Source: Actinoallomurus liliacearum (GTDB lineage: Bacteria > Actinomycetota > Actinomycetes > Streptosporangiales > Streptosporangiaceae). Taken from it: a DNA stretch of 64,000 nt. The stretch spans positions 806,001-870,000 of the forward strand of contig NZ_BAABHJ010000005.1 of assembly GCF_039542035.1 (NCBI RefSeq), written 5' to 3'. Within the stretch, counting starts at the first letter, position 1, and the number at the start of each line of letters is the position of its first letter. Positions 16,547-25,403 of this stretch are shown here, piece after piece. Below the pieces are notes generated by a model that worked only from the letters and a program-made list of their open reading frames with translations, was not told the DNA's origin and did not search any database. Made by a program: the position numbers and the translations under genes.

Positions 16547-17071
16547 TCAGCGGGCCCAGCCGGTGTAGCGGTTGCCGCGCGAAGCCGAGCGTCTGCGGAC
16601 GTCCTGCGTGGGGCTCGTACGCTCCACGGCCTCGGCGATCGTGCGGACGAGCCAGGCGTTGACCGAGAGTCCTTCCCGGTCGGCGGCCTGTTCGGCCCTG
16701 GTCTTCAGCTCTTCGGGGAGGCGGAGGCTGATCCGTGAGACGGCGCCGTCCTTGGTGCTGTAGGACACCGGCGCGGCGGGCTCCGCCGGTGGCGCCACCG
16801 CGGCGGCGGCCTCCCCCTCCGAGCCGCCAGGGGGCGACTCCACGACGAACTCTGGCTCACCCCTGCGAAGGCGCACGTCCACCGAGCCGGGCGCGAGCTC
16901 CCGGGTGATCTCCTCGGCGGCAGCCGACAGGGCGTCCAGCAGGGCGAGCCGGATCGCCGACTCCAGTGGCGCGGTGAGCCGCTCGGCGAGCTCGCGGGAC
17001 TCTTGGCCGCCCGCCTCGGCGGCGATCGCGAGCTCCTGGCGGAGCTGGGCGACGTACGACTCCAGGTGCAT
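16547..17071 (-). CDS. Ribbon-helix-helix (HicB C-terminal/Arc-like) regulator
   Basis: 174-residue DNA-binding protein. The RHH domain is at residues 112-151 (SRISLRLPEELKTRAEQAAD, then SVNAWLVRTIAEAVER); residues 1-60 are a helical region and residues 76-100 an Ala/Pro linker. There is no neighbouring HicA toxin, so it is better read as a transcription factor for the DUF4097-exporter genes downstream. Its own start codon is embedded in a TGACGTCA-type operator array, pointing to autoregulation. Confidence 0.85.
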   Translation of the reverse strand: MHLESYVAQLRQELAIAAEAGGQESRELAERLTAPLESAIRLALLDALSAAAEEITRELAPGSVDVRLRRGEPEFVVESPPGGSEGEAAAAVAPPAEPAAPVSYSTKDGAVSRISLRLPEELKTRAEQAADREGLSVNAWLVRTIAEAVERTSPTQDVRRRSASRGNRYTGWAR

Positions 17072-17134
17072 GACGCCAGCATGGCATGTCGCGTGGCGTC
17101 ATGACAAGCGGCATGTGACGTCACTTTGACGTCA
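17069..17134. promoter_or_regulatory. Array of four TGACGTCA-type operator sites
   Basis: Sites are TGACGCCA 17071-17078, TGGCGTCA 17094-17101, GTGACGTCAC 17115-17124 and TGACGTCA 17127-17134. Their centres are 23, 22 and 11 bp apart, close to whole helical turns. The first two belong to a perfect 10-bp inverted repeat (CATGACGCCA and TGGCGTCATG, 17069-17103) that includes the regulator's start codon. RHH proteins bind short sites side by side on one DNA face, so binding by the adjacent gene product is likely. Confidence 0.6.
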
Positions 17135-17942
17135 CGATGCCGTCTCCGTGTGCGCCGCCTCGCGAGGCGTCCTCCCGAGTGGTGTGCGGCACGGTGGCCG
17201 ACTGTGATCTACCCCACTGTCTCCTTCGATTATTGGGAAAATAATAAATTCCCCCTGTGGAGCGAATGACAGAAGCGCTGATGAGGGGTGGATGGCGGGC
17301 GCTCGGAGGAAGTACATCTTTCAAATGTTCTCTTGTGATCGTGTGGCCGGGTGTGGACAGGGCTGCGGGGGTTGAACCGTGGATTTCGCCGTAATAACGT
17401 CCGTGAGCGAAAGGGATTCGCGACTTAGCGCGTTGCGACAGATCCCTTTGGGAAAGGTCCGATCGGCAAGCGAGAGAACGCCCCAAAGGCCGACTCTCGC
17501 ACGCCGAAATGGCCATCGAACACGGCTCGGCATGGCAAAGGAGGTTGGAACACGCGTGCCCGATTCGCTGCGAGGTGGAGGCCGGTGGACCACCACGGTG
17601 GCCGCATGTGCGCTGGTCCACGCGCCCGTGCGCGTGACCGCTGAGGGTCGGTGGAACGGCGGCTTCCGCCGCTACACCCGGACCTTCTTCAATCGATGCG
17701 CGGCGATCCGCGCGACCGGAGGCGTCATCTTCGTCTGCTGACGGGAGACATTCCAGGTGCACCGAGGCTTCACTCGGCTGTAACTTTCACGAGCTTCCCC
17801 TGGACGTCGGCTCGGGACTGGCGGGGCCCCGAGCCGACGGAACTCCCTTCCTGTGCCGGTTCCTAAACACCGGCGCGGTTTCGCTGCCCCTGTTCTTATT
17901 CTTTCACCGCAATTCGTCGGCGCGCGCCACAAAGAGGTGGAC
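17135..17942. other. Sparse, lower-GC accessory stretch
   Basis: About 800 bp with no recognised gene. Bases 17215-17345 are clearly AT-richer than the rest of the window (for example GGGAAAATAATAAATTCCCC near 17234, itself a near-palindrome). One small forward frame with a consensus ribosome binding site is listed separately. The base composition suggests acquired DNA or a remnant. Confidence 0.5.
17556..17741 (+). CDS. Possible 61-residue peptide, unknown
   Basis: GTG at 17556 follows a perfect Shine-Dalgarno AAAGGAGG (17537-17544), but at a long 11-nt spacing. The frame encodes VPDSLRGGGRWTTTVAACA at the start and ends NRCAAIRATGGVIFVC. No homologue is recognised. The Thr/Cys-rich, Cys-terminated end invites comparison with peptide natural-product precursors, but no modification enzymes are adjacent, so this is weak. 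Confidence 0.25.
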   Translation: MPDSLRGGGRWTTTVAACALVHAPVRVTAEGRWNGGFRRYTRTFFNRCAAIRATGGVIFVC

Positions 17943-18047
17943 ATGCGACGCTTCATTCTTCTCGGCCGCACGCTATCGGCCGCCGCGGCCGTTACGGCCA
18001 CGAGCGCGAACGCCGCCATCGGCCGGCCCTCCGTAGCGGCGGGAGGG
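17943..18047 (+). pseudogene. 5' fragment of a secreted-protein gene (signal peptide only)
   Basis: An AAAGAGGTGG ribosome binding site (17930-17939) precedes ATG 17943, which encodes MRRFILLGRTLSAAAAVTAT then SANAAIGRP, a convincing signal peptide with an ANA-A cleavage site. After about 35 codons the frame runs into the antisense of the kinase-like gene ending at 18048, with no mature domain. It looks like a gene truncated by rearrangement at about 18030-18048, or a chance frame. Confidence 0.35.
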
Positions 18048-18977
18048 TCAGAAGCTGGCCGGGGCGCCGAGGTCGGCGAGCGCGTGGTCGAGCAGGTCCT
18101 CCAAGGCGGGGATGTCGCGGGCGGCGATCGTCCGATCGGGCTGCTCGGGCAGCAGGTCGAGGACCGTGCGCAGGTCCCAGTACGGGTCGTGCCGGTAGCC
18201 ACCGGACACCTGGTCGAAGGAGGTCGAGAAGCGGTCGGCGGCCGTGACGTCGTAGCGGAGGGCCAGCGCGCGGCGCATGTGGGCGATGTCGATGGCGACC
18301 GGACCGTACGACGCGTTGGACCAGTCGACGATGCCGGTGAGGCGGCCGCCGGCCCACAGCGTGTTGTCGGGGTGGTAGTCGCGGTGGATGAAGTGTGCCG
18401 CGGCGCCCGGCGTGGGACCGGCGGCGACATCGAGGGCGTGCTCCCACAGCGCCGGTCGCCGGGCGTGTCGCGGGGCGAGCCGGATCTCCAGGCGGTTGTA
18501 CGGCCGGTAGGGCGGCATGGTCGACGCCCCGGCGACGGCGTGGACGGGCAGCAGCGCGGCGGCCAGCTGGATGAGGTATTCGGAGAGTTCGGCGCAGGAG
18601 GGGCGGGGCGGATGGCCCGGCAGCCGGGTGATCAGCAGCGCGGGGACGTCACAGTGCGCCCCGGAGGGGTCCGCCGCCACCAGCGCGGGGGTGGGGATCT
18701 CGCACGCGGTGAGCAGGGTCAGGGCCGCGATCTCCAGCTCGGGGGAGAAGTCGATGTCGAGCACCGGCCAGCCGGACGACGCCCAGCGGCGCAGCACCAG
18801 GCGATGCACGGTGCCCGAGCGGCTCTCGGCGAGTACCGCGTGGTTGACATGGGCCAGCCCGCCGATCATGGGCCGGACCATTTTCACCTCACTGCCGGGC
18901 CCCAGGCATTTTTCGATCCAGCGCAGCGTGGCGGTGCTCGGCGGATCGGAGAGCGTGGGGAAGGTCACGACCTCCAT
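18048..18977 (-). CDS. Aminoglycoside-phosphotransferase-like (APH) kinase
   Basis: 309-residue protein-kinase-like small-molecule kinase. It has the catalytic loop HFIHRDYHPDNTLW (Asp and Asn) and the metal site GIVDWSNASYGPVAIDIAH, both diagnostic of the APH/choline kinase family, and an N-lobe with GGLAHVNHAVL. The substrate cannot be told: this family includes antibiotic, homoserine, choline and sugar kinases. It stands alone, with its own ATG (18977) and a long sparse region downstream. Confidence 0.88.
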   Translation of the reverse strand: MEVVTFPTLSDPPSTATLRWIEKCLGPGSEVKMVRPMIGGLAHVNHAVLAESRSGTVHRLVLRRWASSGWPVLDIDFSPELEIAALTLLTACEIPTPALVAADPSGAHCDVPALLITRLPGHPPRPSCAELSEYLIQLAAALLPVHAVAGASTMPPYRPYNRLEIRLAPRHARRPALWEHALDVAAGPTPGAAAHFIHRDYHPDNTLWAGGRLTGIVDWSNASYGPVAIDIAHMRRALALRYDVTAADRFSTSFDQVSGGYRHDPYWDLRTVLDLLPEQPDRTIAARDIPALEDLLDHALADLGAPASF

Positions 18978-19092
18978 GAAAACGGATTCGGCCGAGGATC
19001 GGTAGTGATTTTGACGATAGGAGGCAGACCGAACGGCATGTCATTGCGGGCTCGGCGAGTGAATTGCCGTTAATGATGCAATTAATGGAGAG

Positions 19093-19123
19093 TGGCCGCT
19101 CTGGGGTGAATTGCGAGCGGCCA
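19093..19123. terminator. Hairpin after the coiled-coil gene
   Basis: TGGCCGCTC (19093-19101) pairs perfectly with GAGCGGCCA (19115-19123) across a 13-nt loop, 5 bp beyond the stop of the minus-strand gene ending at 19129. There is no strong T tract. Confidence 0.6.
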
Positions 19124-19128
19124 TCCCC

Positions 19129-20373
19129 TCAGTCCTTGCCGTCCCGTCGCGGCCGCAAGAGCGCCTCGGCCAGCGCCAGCATCGTCTCCTCCAGCGTGAC
19201 GAGCCGTTTCATCAGGTCCTCATGGACGGTCGTCACCTGCTTGGTCACGTCGTGCTGCACGCCGACGACCCGCTGGGAGACGTCGTCGTGCACTCCCACC
19301 ACCTGGCGCAGAAGGTCCTCTCGAAGGATCTCCATGTGCTTGGTCAGGTCGACGCGGGACGCCTCAATGATCTTCGACAGCGTCTCCTCGGTCTCGTCTC
19401 GATCGGGTCGCGCCCGCAACTCGTCGAGGAGGGGGTCGACCGCCTCGGACAGGCGCTTCTCCAGGGCGTCGAACCGGTCGGTGGGGTCGATGAACGGGCG
19501 GTCGCCGATCGCGGCGATCTTGCGGTGCAACTCGTTGATCTCCAGCGTCGCGGGCAGCCGGTCGAGCTGCTGACCGACCCCTTCGACGCGGTCACAGGCC
19601 CCGTCCACCTTCGCCTCCAGCGCCGGGAAATGACCCTCGACGCCGCGGATCTTGCCGGACAGGCCCTCCAGCCGGCCGTCGATGCCGTCGAGGCGGCCAC
19701 CGACCCCCTCGACCCGGCCGTTGACGGCCTCCAGCCCCTGCTCGACCCGCTCGGCCATGTCGTGCAGCGACTGGTCGACCTTGCCGGCCACTCCGTTGAT
19801 CTCGTGCTCGAGCTTCTCGGACCGGTGCCCGAGGTCGGCGAGCGTCTTGTCCAGCCGGTTGAACCGGACCGACGCGGCCTCCATGGTGCCGGCGAGCCGG
19901 TCGAGCCGCTTGGTCAGGTCGTCCATCTGCTGGGCGGCCTGCAGCGTCGCCTCGGTGATGCTCCGGCTGGAGTCCAGTACGGCCTGGATCCGGGCCAGCC
20001 CCTCGTCGACGTTCTCGGCGATGACGCCCACGTCGGCCCACAGGGAGGGCAGCTCGGCGACCGGCTTGACCTTATCGCCCACCGACTCGATGTGCTCGGC
20101 CAGCCCCTCGGCCCACTCCGGGGGCTTGCCGGACAGCTCGTCGACCTGTCCGCGGACGGTGTCGAGCTGGGTCGTCAGCCCGGTGAGCTCACGCTCCCGG
20201 ACCTCACGGAGTAGCCACTCTATTCCCTCCAGCCGCTGGTGGATCTCGTCCATCAGCTGGCCCGTCGAACGCTGCTCATAGACATGATCTTGCGCCGCGC
20301 GGGCTAGCAATTCTCGCATTCGGTCCGAGACCGGCTGACCCCCTGTCTGCAGGAAGTTGTGATTGGTGTCCAC
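19129..20373 (-). CDS. Large coiled-coil protein of unknown function
   Basis: 414 residues, almost entirely alpha-helical with heptad-like spacing from start to end. It opens with VDTNHNFLQTGGQPVSDRMR, then ARAAQDHVYEQRSTGQLMDE and a run of helices. The middle (about 205-260) has a short repeat of the form VNGRVEGVGGRLDGIDGRLE. The C-terminal part repeats VGVHDDVSQRVVGVQHDVTKQV. No signal peptide or membrane segment. The GTG at 20373 is chosen for its AAGGAG ribosome binding site 6 nt away. A structural or scaffold role is plausible; no partner is indicated by neighbours. Confidence 0.75.
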   Translation of the reverse strand: MDTNHNFLQTGGQPVSDRMRELLARAAQDHVYEQRSTGQLMDEIHQRLEGIEWLLREVRERELTGLTTQLDTVRGQVDELSGKPPEWAEGLAEHIESVGDKVKPVAELPSLWADVGVIAENVDEGLARIQAVLDSSRSITEATLQAAQQMDDLTKRLDRLAGTMEAASVRFNRLDKTLADLGHRSEKLEHEINGVAGKVDQSLHDMAERVEQGLEAVNGRVEGVGGRLDGIDGRLEGLSGKIRGVEGHFPALEAKVDGACDRVEGVGQQLDRLPATLEINELHRKIAAIGDRPFIDPTDRFDALEKRLSEAVDPLLDELRARPDRDETEETLSKIIEASRVDLTKHMEILREDLLRQVVGVHDDVSQRVVGVQHDVTKQVTTVHEDLMKRLVTLEETMLALAEALLRPRRDGKD

Positions 20374-20518
20374 CCGGGTACTCCTTCGTCTGCCCTGCCG
20401 GAAATAGCGGCGGCATGGATCGCGAGGAGACACTCTATTGAGCGGACCAAGGTCATCGAGCCGGAGAAAAGAAATTCAGGGGAAAGAGATTATGTCCGGT
20501 GCGGCAAAGCGCCCTTTT

Positions 20519-20734
20519 TCAGGCGCGGCGATGCCGGCCCTCGTACGAGATCCCGGCCGGGTGGCCGCAGACGGCGGGGGCGTGGGAGGTGCCGCGCCAC
20601 ATCAGGCGGTCGAGTTCGCCCCGTCCGAGGAACACTCCACGGCAGCGGGAGCACTCCTCGAACACGATGCCGCCCCGCTGGAAGGTCACCATTCCGGCAC
20701 CGCACTTCGGACACCGCAGTACGGCGTCGGCCAT
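20519..20734 (-). CDS. TFIIB-type zinc-ribbon protein
   Basis: 71-residue protein. Residues 3-45 hold CPKCGAGMVTFQRGGIVFEE followed by CSRCRGVFLGRGELDRL, a four-cysteine zinc ribbon of the zf-TFIIB family, with the usual GELDRL tail. The start is ATG 20734 (MADAVLRCPKC). These small proteins are common in actinobacteria; their function is unknown. Confidence 0.88.
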   Translation of the reverse strand: MADAVLRCPKCGAGMVTFQRGGIVFEECSRCRGVFLGRGELDRLMWRGTSHAPAVCGHPAGISYEGRHRRA

Positions 20735-20937
20735 CGTCGTCCCCCGTCTTCGCCCGCACCCGGATCGCGGGCGCCCGTCATCGCGCCCGCGGCGCGGCCT
20801 ACCGGTCGCCAAGAGTAGTCAGGCGGACACGGCCGTCACCGTGGTCTTTGCCGGACGCTGGCGTGTCGCCCCCAGCCCCGGGCGGACGACCTGGCCCGCC
20901 GCCGGATGAGGACGGTCGCGGTCCCGCCCGCTCCCCG

Positions 20938-21013
20938 CGTGCCCGCCTGCGCCGCGCGTGCCCGCCTGCTCCGCGCGTGCCCGCCTGCTCCGCGCGTGCC
21001 CGCCCGGTCCGCG
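20938..21013. repeat. Four tandem copies of a 19-bp GC-rich unit
   Basis: The unit CGTGCCCGCCTGCTCCGCG starts at 20938, 20957, 20976 and 20995, with one mismatch in the first copy and three in the last. The array ends 3 bp from the methyltransferase stop codon (minus strand) and so lies in its 3' untranslated region. Confidence 0.85.
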
Positions 21014-21016
21014 CGC

Positions 21017-22210
21017 TCAGGCTTCGCGGCAGATGAGGGCGGTCGGGGCGTCGCCCACGCGGGTGAGCACCAGGACGCGCGCCTCGGTGCCGTCGGTGCG
21101 CAGGTCGCGGCGCAGCCGTTCGACGTCTCCGGCGAAGCCGCGCTTCATGATCGTCAGAGTGCCGGTCCGCTGGGCGCGCAGCGCCGCCCGTACCCGCTTC
21201 ACGCCGAACGGCAGGACGTCCAGGATCTCGTACGGGCGCGCGAACGGCGTCGCGCGCAACGCGTCGGAGGTGATGTAGGCGATCCGCGGGTCGGCCAGCG
21301 CCCCGTCGAGCAGGGCCGCGGCCTCGGCGACGAGGTGGGCCCGGACCACGGCGCCGTCCGGTTCGTACAGATAACGGCGCCAGCCGGCCACCGGCGGCGC
21401 CCCGAGGTCCGGATCGACCACCAGGGTCGCCGGCTCCCGGTCCTGCCGCAGCAGAGTCGCCCGGCGCGGCGTCTCGCCCGCCAGGTCGCCGAGCCACAGC
21501 GCCGCCTCCTTCACCTCCCCGGCGTCGGAGATCCACTCCGCCTCCGCGCCCGGCGGGACCGCCTCGTGCGGGATGCCCGGGGCGACCTTGACGCAGGCGC
21601 CCGGCGCGCGGTCGGCGAGGTCCAGCACCGTGCCGAGCGGCGGCAGGTACGCGTCCGGGTCGAACACCCGCCCGCGGGCCGTACGGCGGCCGGGGTCGGC
21701 GAAGACGGCGGCGTACCCGCCGGGGTCCTGCGCGGCGGCGTCGCCGATCCGTACGTCCGCCAGGTCCGCCAGGCCGAAGGCGCGGAGGTTGGCCCGCGCG
21801 ACGGCGGCGGTGAGCGGATCGAGCTCGACGCCGACGCCGCCGACGCCCGTACGGGCGCGGGCGAGGAGATCGCCGCCGATGCCGCAGCCGAGGTCGAGCA
21901 CCCGGCCACCTCGGGAGAGCCGGTCGGCGAACCGCCGCGCCCGGTGCCGGGCGACGCTGGCACGGGTGGCCTGTTCGAGGCCCTGCGGGGTGAAGTACAT
22001 CCGGTCCGCGTCGGCGCCGAACTTCGCCCGGCCGCGCTCCCGGAGCCGGGCCTGCGTCAGCGCCGCGCCGACGAGGTCGGCCGGATGGCGGCCCCGCAGG
22101 CGGGCGACCATGGCCGGCAGCGTGCGCTCCTCGACACCGGCGGCGCCGATCTCGCCGAGCAGCTCTTGACCTGCGGGGGTGAGGAGCTCCTCGAACGCGG
22201 CGATGTCCAC
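21017..22210 (-). CDS. SAM-dependent methyltransferase with THUMP-like C-terminal domain
   Basis: 397-residue class I methyltransferase. The SAM-binding motif is VLDLGCGIGGDLLARARTGV, followed by GVELDPLTAAVARANL and AVFADPGRRTARGRVFD. The C-terminal portion (about 270-397) matches the THUMP-like domain (YEPDGAVVRAHLV, FGVKRVRAALRAQRTG, TIMKRGFAGDVERLRRDL), so the likely substrate is RNA. GTG 22210 is used as start (VDIAAFEELLTPAG). It is divergent from groES and shares a 280-bp upstream region with it. Confidence 0.85.
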   Translation of the reverse strand: MDIAAFEELLTPAGQELLGEIGAAGVEERTLPAMVARLRGRHPADLVGAALTQARLRERGRAKFGADADRMYFTPQGLEQATRASVARHRARRFADRLSRGGRVLDLGCGIGGDLLARARTGVGGVGVELDPLTAAVARANLRAFGLADLADVRIGDAAAQDPGGYAAVFADPGRRTARGRVFDPDAYLPPLGTVLDLADRAPGACVKVAPGIPHEAVPPGAEAEWISDAGEVKEAALWLGDLAGETPRRATLLRQDREPATLVVDPDLGAPPVAGWRRYLYEPDGAVVRAHLVAEAAALLDGALADPRIAYITSDALRATPFARPYEILDVLPFGVKRVRAALRAQRTGTLTIMKRGFAGDVERLRRDLRTDGTEARVLVLTRVGDAPTALICREA

Positions 22211-22314
22211 CCGAAGACGGTAGTCGCCGGACGCACCCGGGATGCACCTGACCACCGGCGAAGATTCACAAACGACTCATATAACGACAGGTGGGCGGCA
22301 CGCGGGGGCCCGTG

Positions 22315-22342
22315 TTGACGGGTTCCCGGACCCCGGCATAAT
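22315..22342 (+). promoter_or_regulatory. groESL promoter
   Basis: TTGACG at 22315-22320 and CATAAT at 22337-22342 are separated by 16 bp, a near-consensus primary-sigma promoter. The transcription start should fall at about 22349, the first base of the CIRCE box. Confidence 0.75.
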
Positions 22343-22348
22343 CTCCAA

Positions 22349-22375
22349 CTGGCACTCTCCCCATGAGAGTGCCAA
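22349..22375. promoter_or_regulatory. CIRCE operator (HrcA binding site)
   Basis: CTGGCACTC, 9 bp, GAGTGCCAA, matching the CIRCE consensus TTAGCACTC-N9-GAGTGCTAA. It overlaps the expected transcription start of groES, so HrcA would block groESL until heat shock. hrcA itself is not in the window. Confidence 0.93.
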
Positions 22376-22491
22376 TCAAGCGACAGGCTGGTCTGGCACC
22401 CGCGACGGCAGGCCACCATCGTCGCGTCTCCAACATGCGGCTGGCCGATCTGGTCGGCCGAGGATACGCAATCGAAGGGGAAGGTCAGATC

Positions 22492-22803
22492 GTGTCGACC
22501 GCCACCAAGGTTGTTCTCAAGCCGCTCGAGGACCGCATCGTCGTCCAGCCTCTCGAGGCCGAGCAGACCACCGCGTCGGGTCTGGTCATCCCGGACACGG
22601 CCAAGGAGAAGCCCCAGGAGGGCACCGTCCTGGCCGTCGGGCCGGGCCGCTTCGACGACAAGGGCGAGAAGCGCGTACCGCTCGACGTCAAGGTCGGGGA
22701 CGTCGTCCTCTACAGCAAGTACGGCGGCACCGAGGTCAAGTACAACAACGAGGATTACCTCGTTCTGTCGGCCCGCGACGTGCTCGCCGTCGTCGAGAAG
22801 TAA
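22492..22803 (+). CDS. groES: Co-chaperonin GroES
   Basis: 103-residue lid of the chaperonin. It begins VSTATKVVLKPLEDRIVVQP and has the mobile loop EQTTASGLVIPDTAKEKPQE and YSKYGGTEVKYNNEDYLVL. The GTG at 22492 is preceded by a purine-rich GAAGGGGAAGG; a longer reading from 22363 would place the CIRCE box in the coding region and is rejected. groEL1 follows after 91 bp. Confidence 0.97.
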   Translation: MSTATKVVLKPLEDRIVVQPLEAEQTTASGLVIPDTAKEKPQEGTVLAVGPGRFDDKGEKRVPLDVKVGDVVLYSKYGGTEVKYNNEDYLVLSARDVLAVVEK

Positions 22804-22894
22804 GACACCCGAACAGATGCGCCGCCCCGGTTCCGCCCGATGAGGGCGGCCGGGGCTGCGCACGTCCACGGACATCCATACTTGGAGCTTCCCA

Positions 22895-24517
<1,623 letters not shown>

Positions 24518-24554
24518 TCATCGACCGGCCGCGACACTGCGGCCGACGGATCAC

Positions 24555-24592
24555 ACGGATGCCCTCGCCACGCGCCTGGCGGGGGCATCCGT
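24555..24592 (+). terminator. Terminator hairpin after groEL1
   Basis: A 16-bp stem, ACGGATGCCCTCGCCA with TGGCGGGGGCATCCGT, one T-G pair, 6-nt loop. No T tract follows, as is common in high-GC actinomycetes. Confidence 0.8.
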
Positions 24593-24633
24593 CGTTCATC
24601 GGGCACGCTCGGTGACGGCGGTCAGCGCCGTCA

Positions 24634-24680
24634 TCACACTCAGCGACCGTGATCGTTCGCGTGGTCACACTCAGCGACCG
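24634..24680. repeat. Perfect 16-bp direct repeat upstream of the sigma factor
   Basis: TCACACTCAGCGACCG occurs at 24634-24649 and 24665-24680, 31 bp apart. It lies in the 247-bp gap between groEL1 and the sigma factor and could be a pair of activator or repressor sites. Confidence 0.55.
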
Positions 24681-24764
24681 CAATCGCGTTGGGATCAGCA
24701 CTGTGACCATTCCGTTGTCGTCAACGATGCAGACAGGCGCGATCTCGGTGGGCATCATGCTTTC

Positions 24765-25403
24765 GTGACCGAGGGAGCGATCGCCGGGGCCGCGGTTCGG
24801 GGTGCCACCGCCGAACTACGGGGGAGACGACCGGCTAAGGCGGACGACAATGACCTCAGGGAACTCACGATCCTTGCCGTTCAGGGAGACCCCGAAGCGG
24901 TCGAATCCCTGATCGGGCGGGTCCGCCCGATGGTCGTGCGTTACTGCCGGGCACGGCTCGGCCGGGTGTCCGGGCAGTACCACATCGCGGACGACGTCGC
25001 CCAGGAGGTGTGCATCGCCGTCCTCGGCGCGCTGCCGCGCTACCGCGACATGGGCCGCCCTTTCGCGTCCTTCGTCTTCGGTATCGCGTCGCACAAGATC
25101 GCCGACGCGCTGCGCAGCGCCATCCGGGCGGCCGTGCCGACCGAGGACCTGCCCGACGGCCCCGACGAGGGCCCGGGCCCGGAGGAGACGGTCGTCCGCT
25201 ACATCGAGGCGGAGCGCGCGCGGGGCCTTCTCGACCGGTTGCCGGATCATCAACGGGAATTGGTTCTCCTGCGGGTGGTGGCGGGTCTGTCCGCCGAGGA
25301 GACCGGTAATGTACTGGGCATGTCAGCCGGGGCCGTACGCGTCGCCCAGCACCGGGCTCTCGCCCGTCTTCGAGCGATGGCGAGTGAGGAGTCGATCGCT
25401 TGA
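24765..25403 (+). CDS. sigD: ECF sigma factor, SigD/ShbA type
   Basis: 212-residue extracytoplasmic-function sigma factor. Region 2 is seen in DDVAQEVCIAVLGALPRYRD and RPFASFVFGIASHKIADALR; region 4 in DHQRELVLLRVVAGLSAEET and MSAGAVRVAQHRALARLRAM. Gene order groEL1, sigma, anti-sigma, DUF5319, guaB, guaB3 is that of mycobacterial sigD and Streptomyces shbA, so orthology is likely. GTG 24765 is the preferred start. The stop overlaps the anti-sigma gene by 4 bp. Confidence 0.9.
   Translation: MTEGAIAGAAVRGATAELRGRRPAKADDNDLRELTILAVQGDPEAVESLIGRVRPMVVRYCRARLGRVSGQYHIADDVAQEVCIAVLGALPRYRDMGRPFASFVFGIASHKIADALRSAIRAAVPTEDLPDGPDEGPGPEETVVRYIEAERARGLLDRLPDHQRELVLLRVVAGLSAEETGNVLGMSAGAVRVAQHRALARLRAMASEESIA

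Noticed and set aside
16547..17071. HicAB toxin-antitoxin
   Set aside because: Only the RHH (HicB-like) half is present; no HicA toxin adjacent.
17121..17762. 213-codon reverse frame
   Set aside because: No start signal, no family resemblance and it crosses the operator array.
19038..19073. 11-codon forward frame MSLRARRVNCR after AGGAGG
   Set aside because: Resembles a leader peptide, but no forward gene lies downstream to regulate.
20938..21013. Possible CRISPR array
   Set aside because: The repeats are directly adjacent with no unique spacers and no cas genes.
22363..22491. Upstream extension of groES
   Set aside because: It would start inside the CIRCE box; the GTG at 22492 has the right N-terminus and ribosome binding site.
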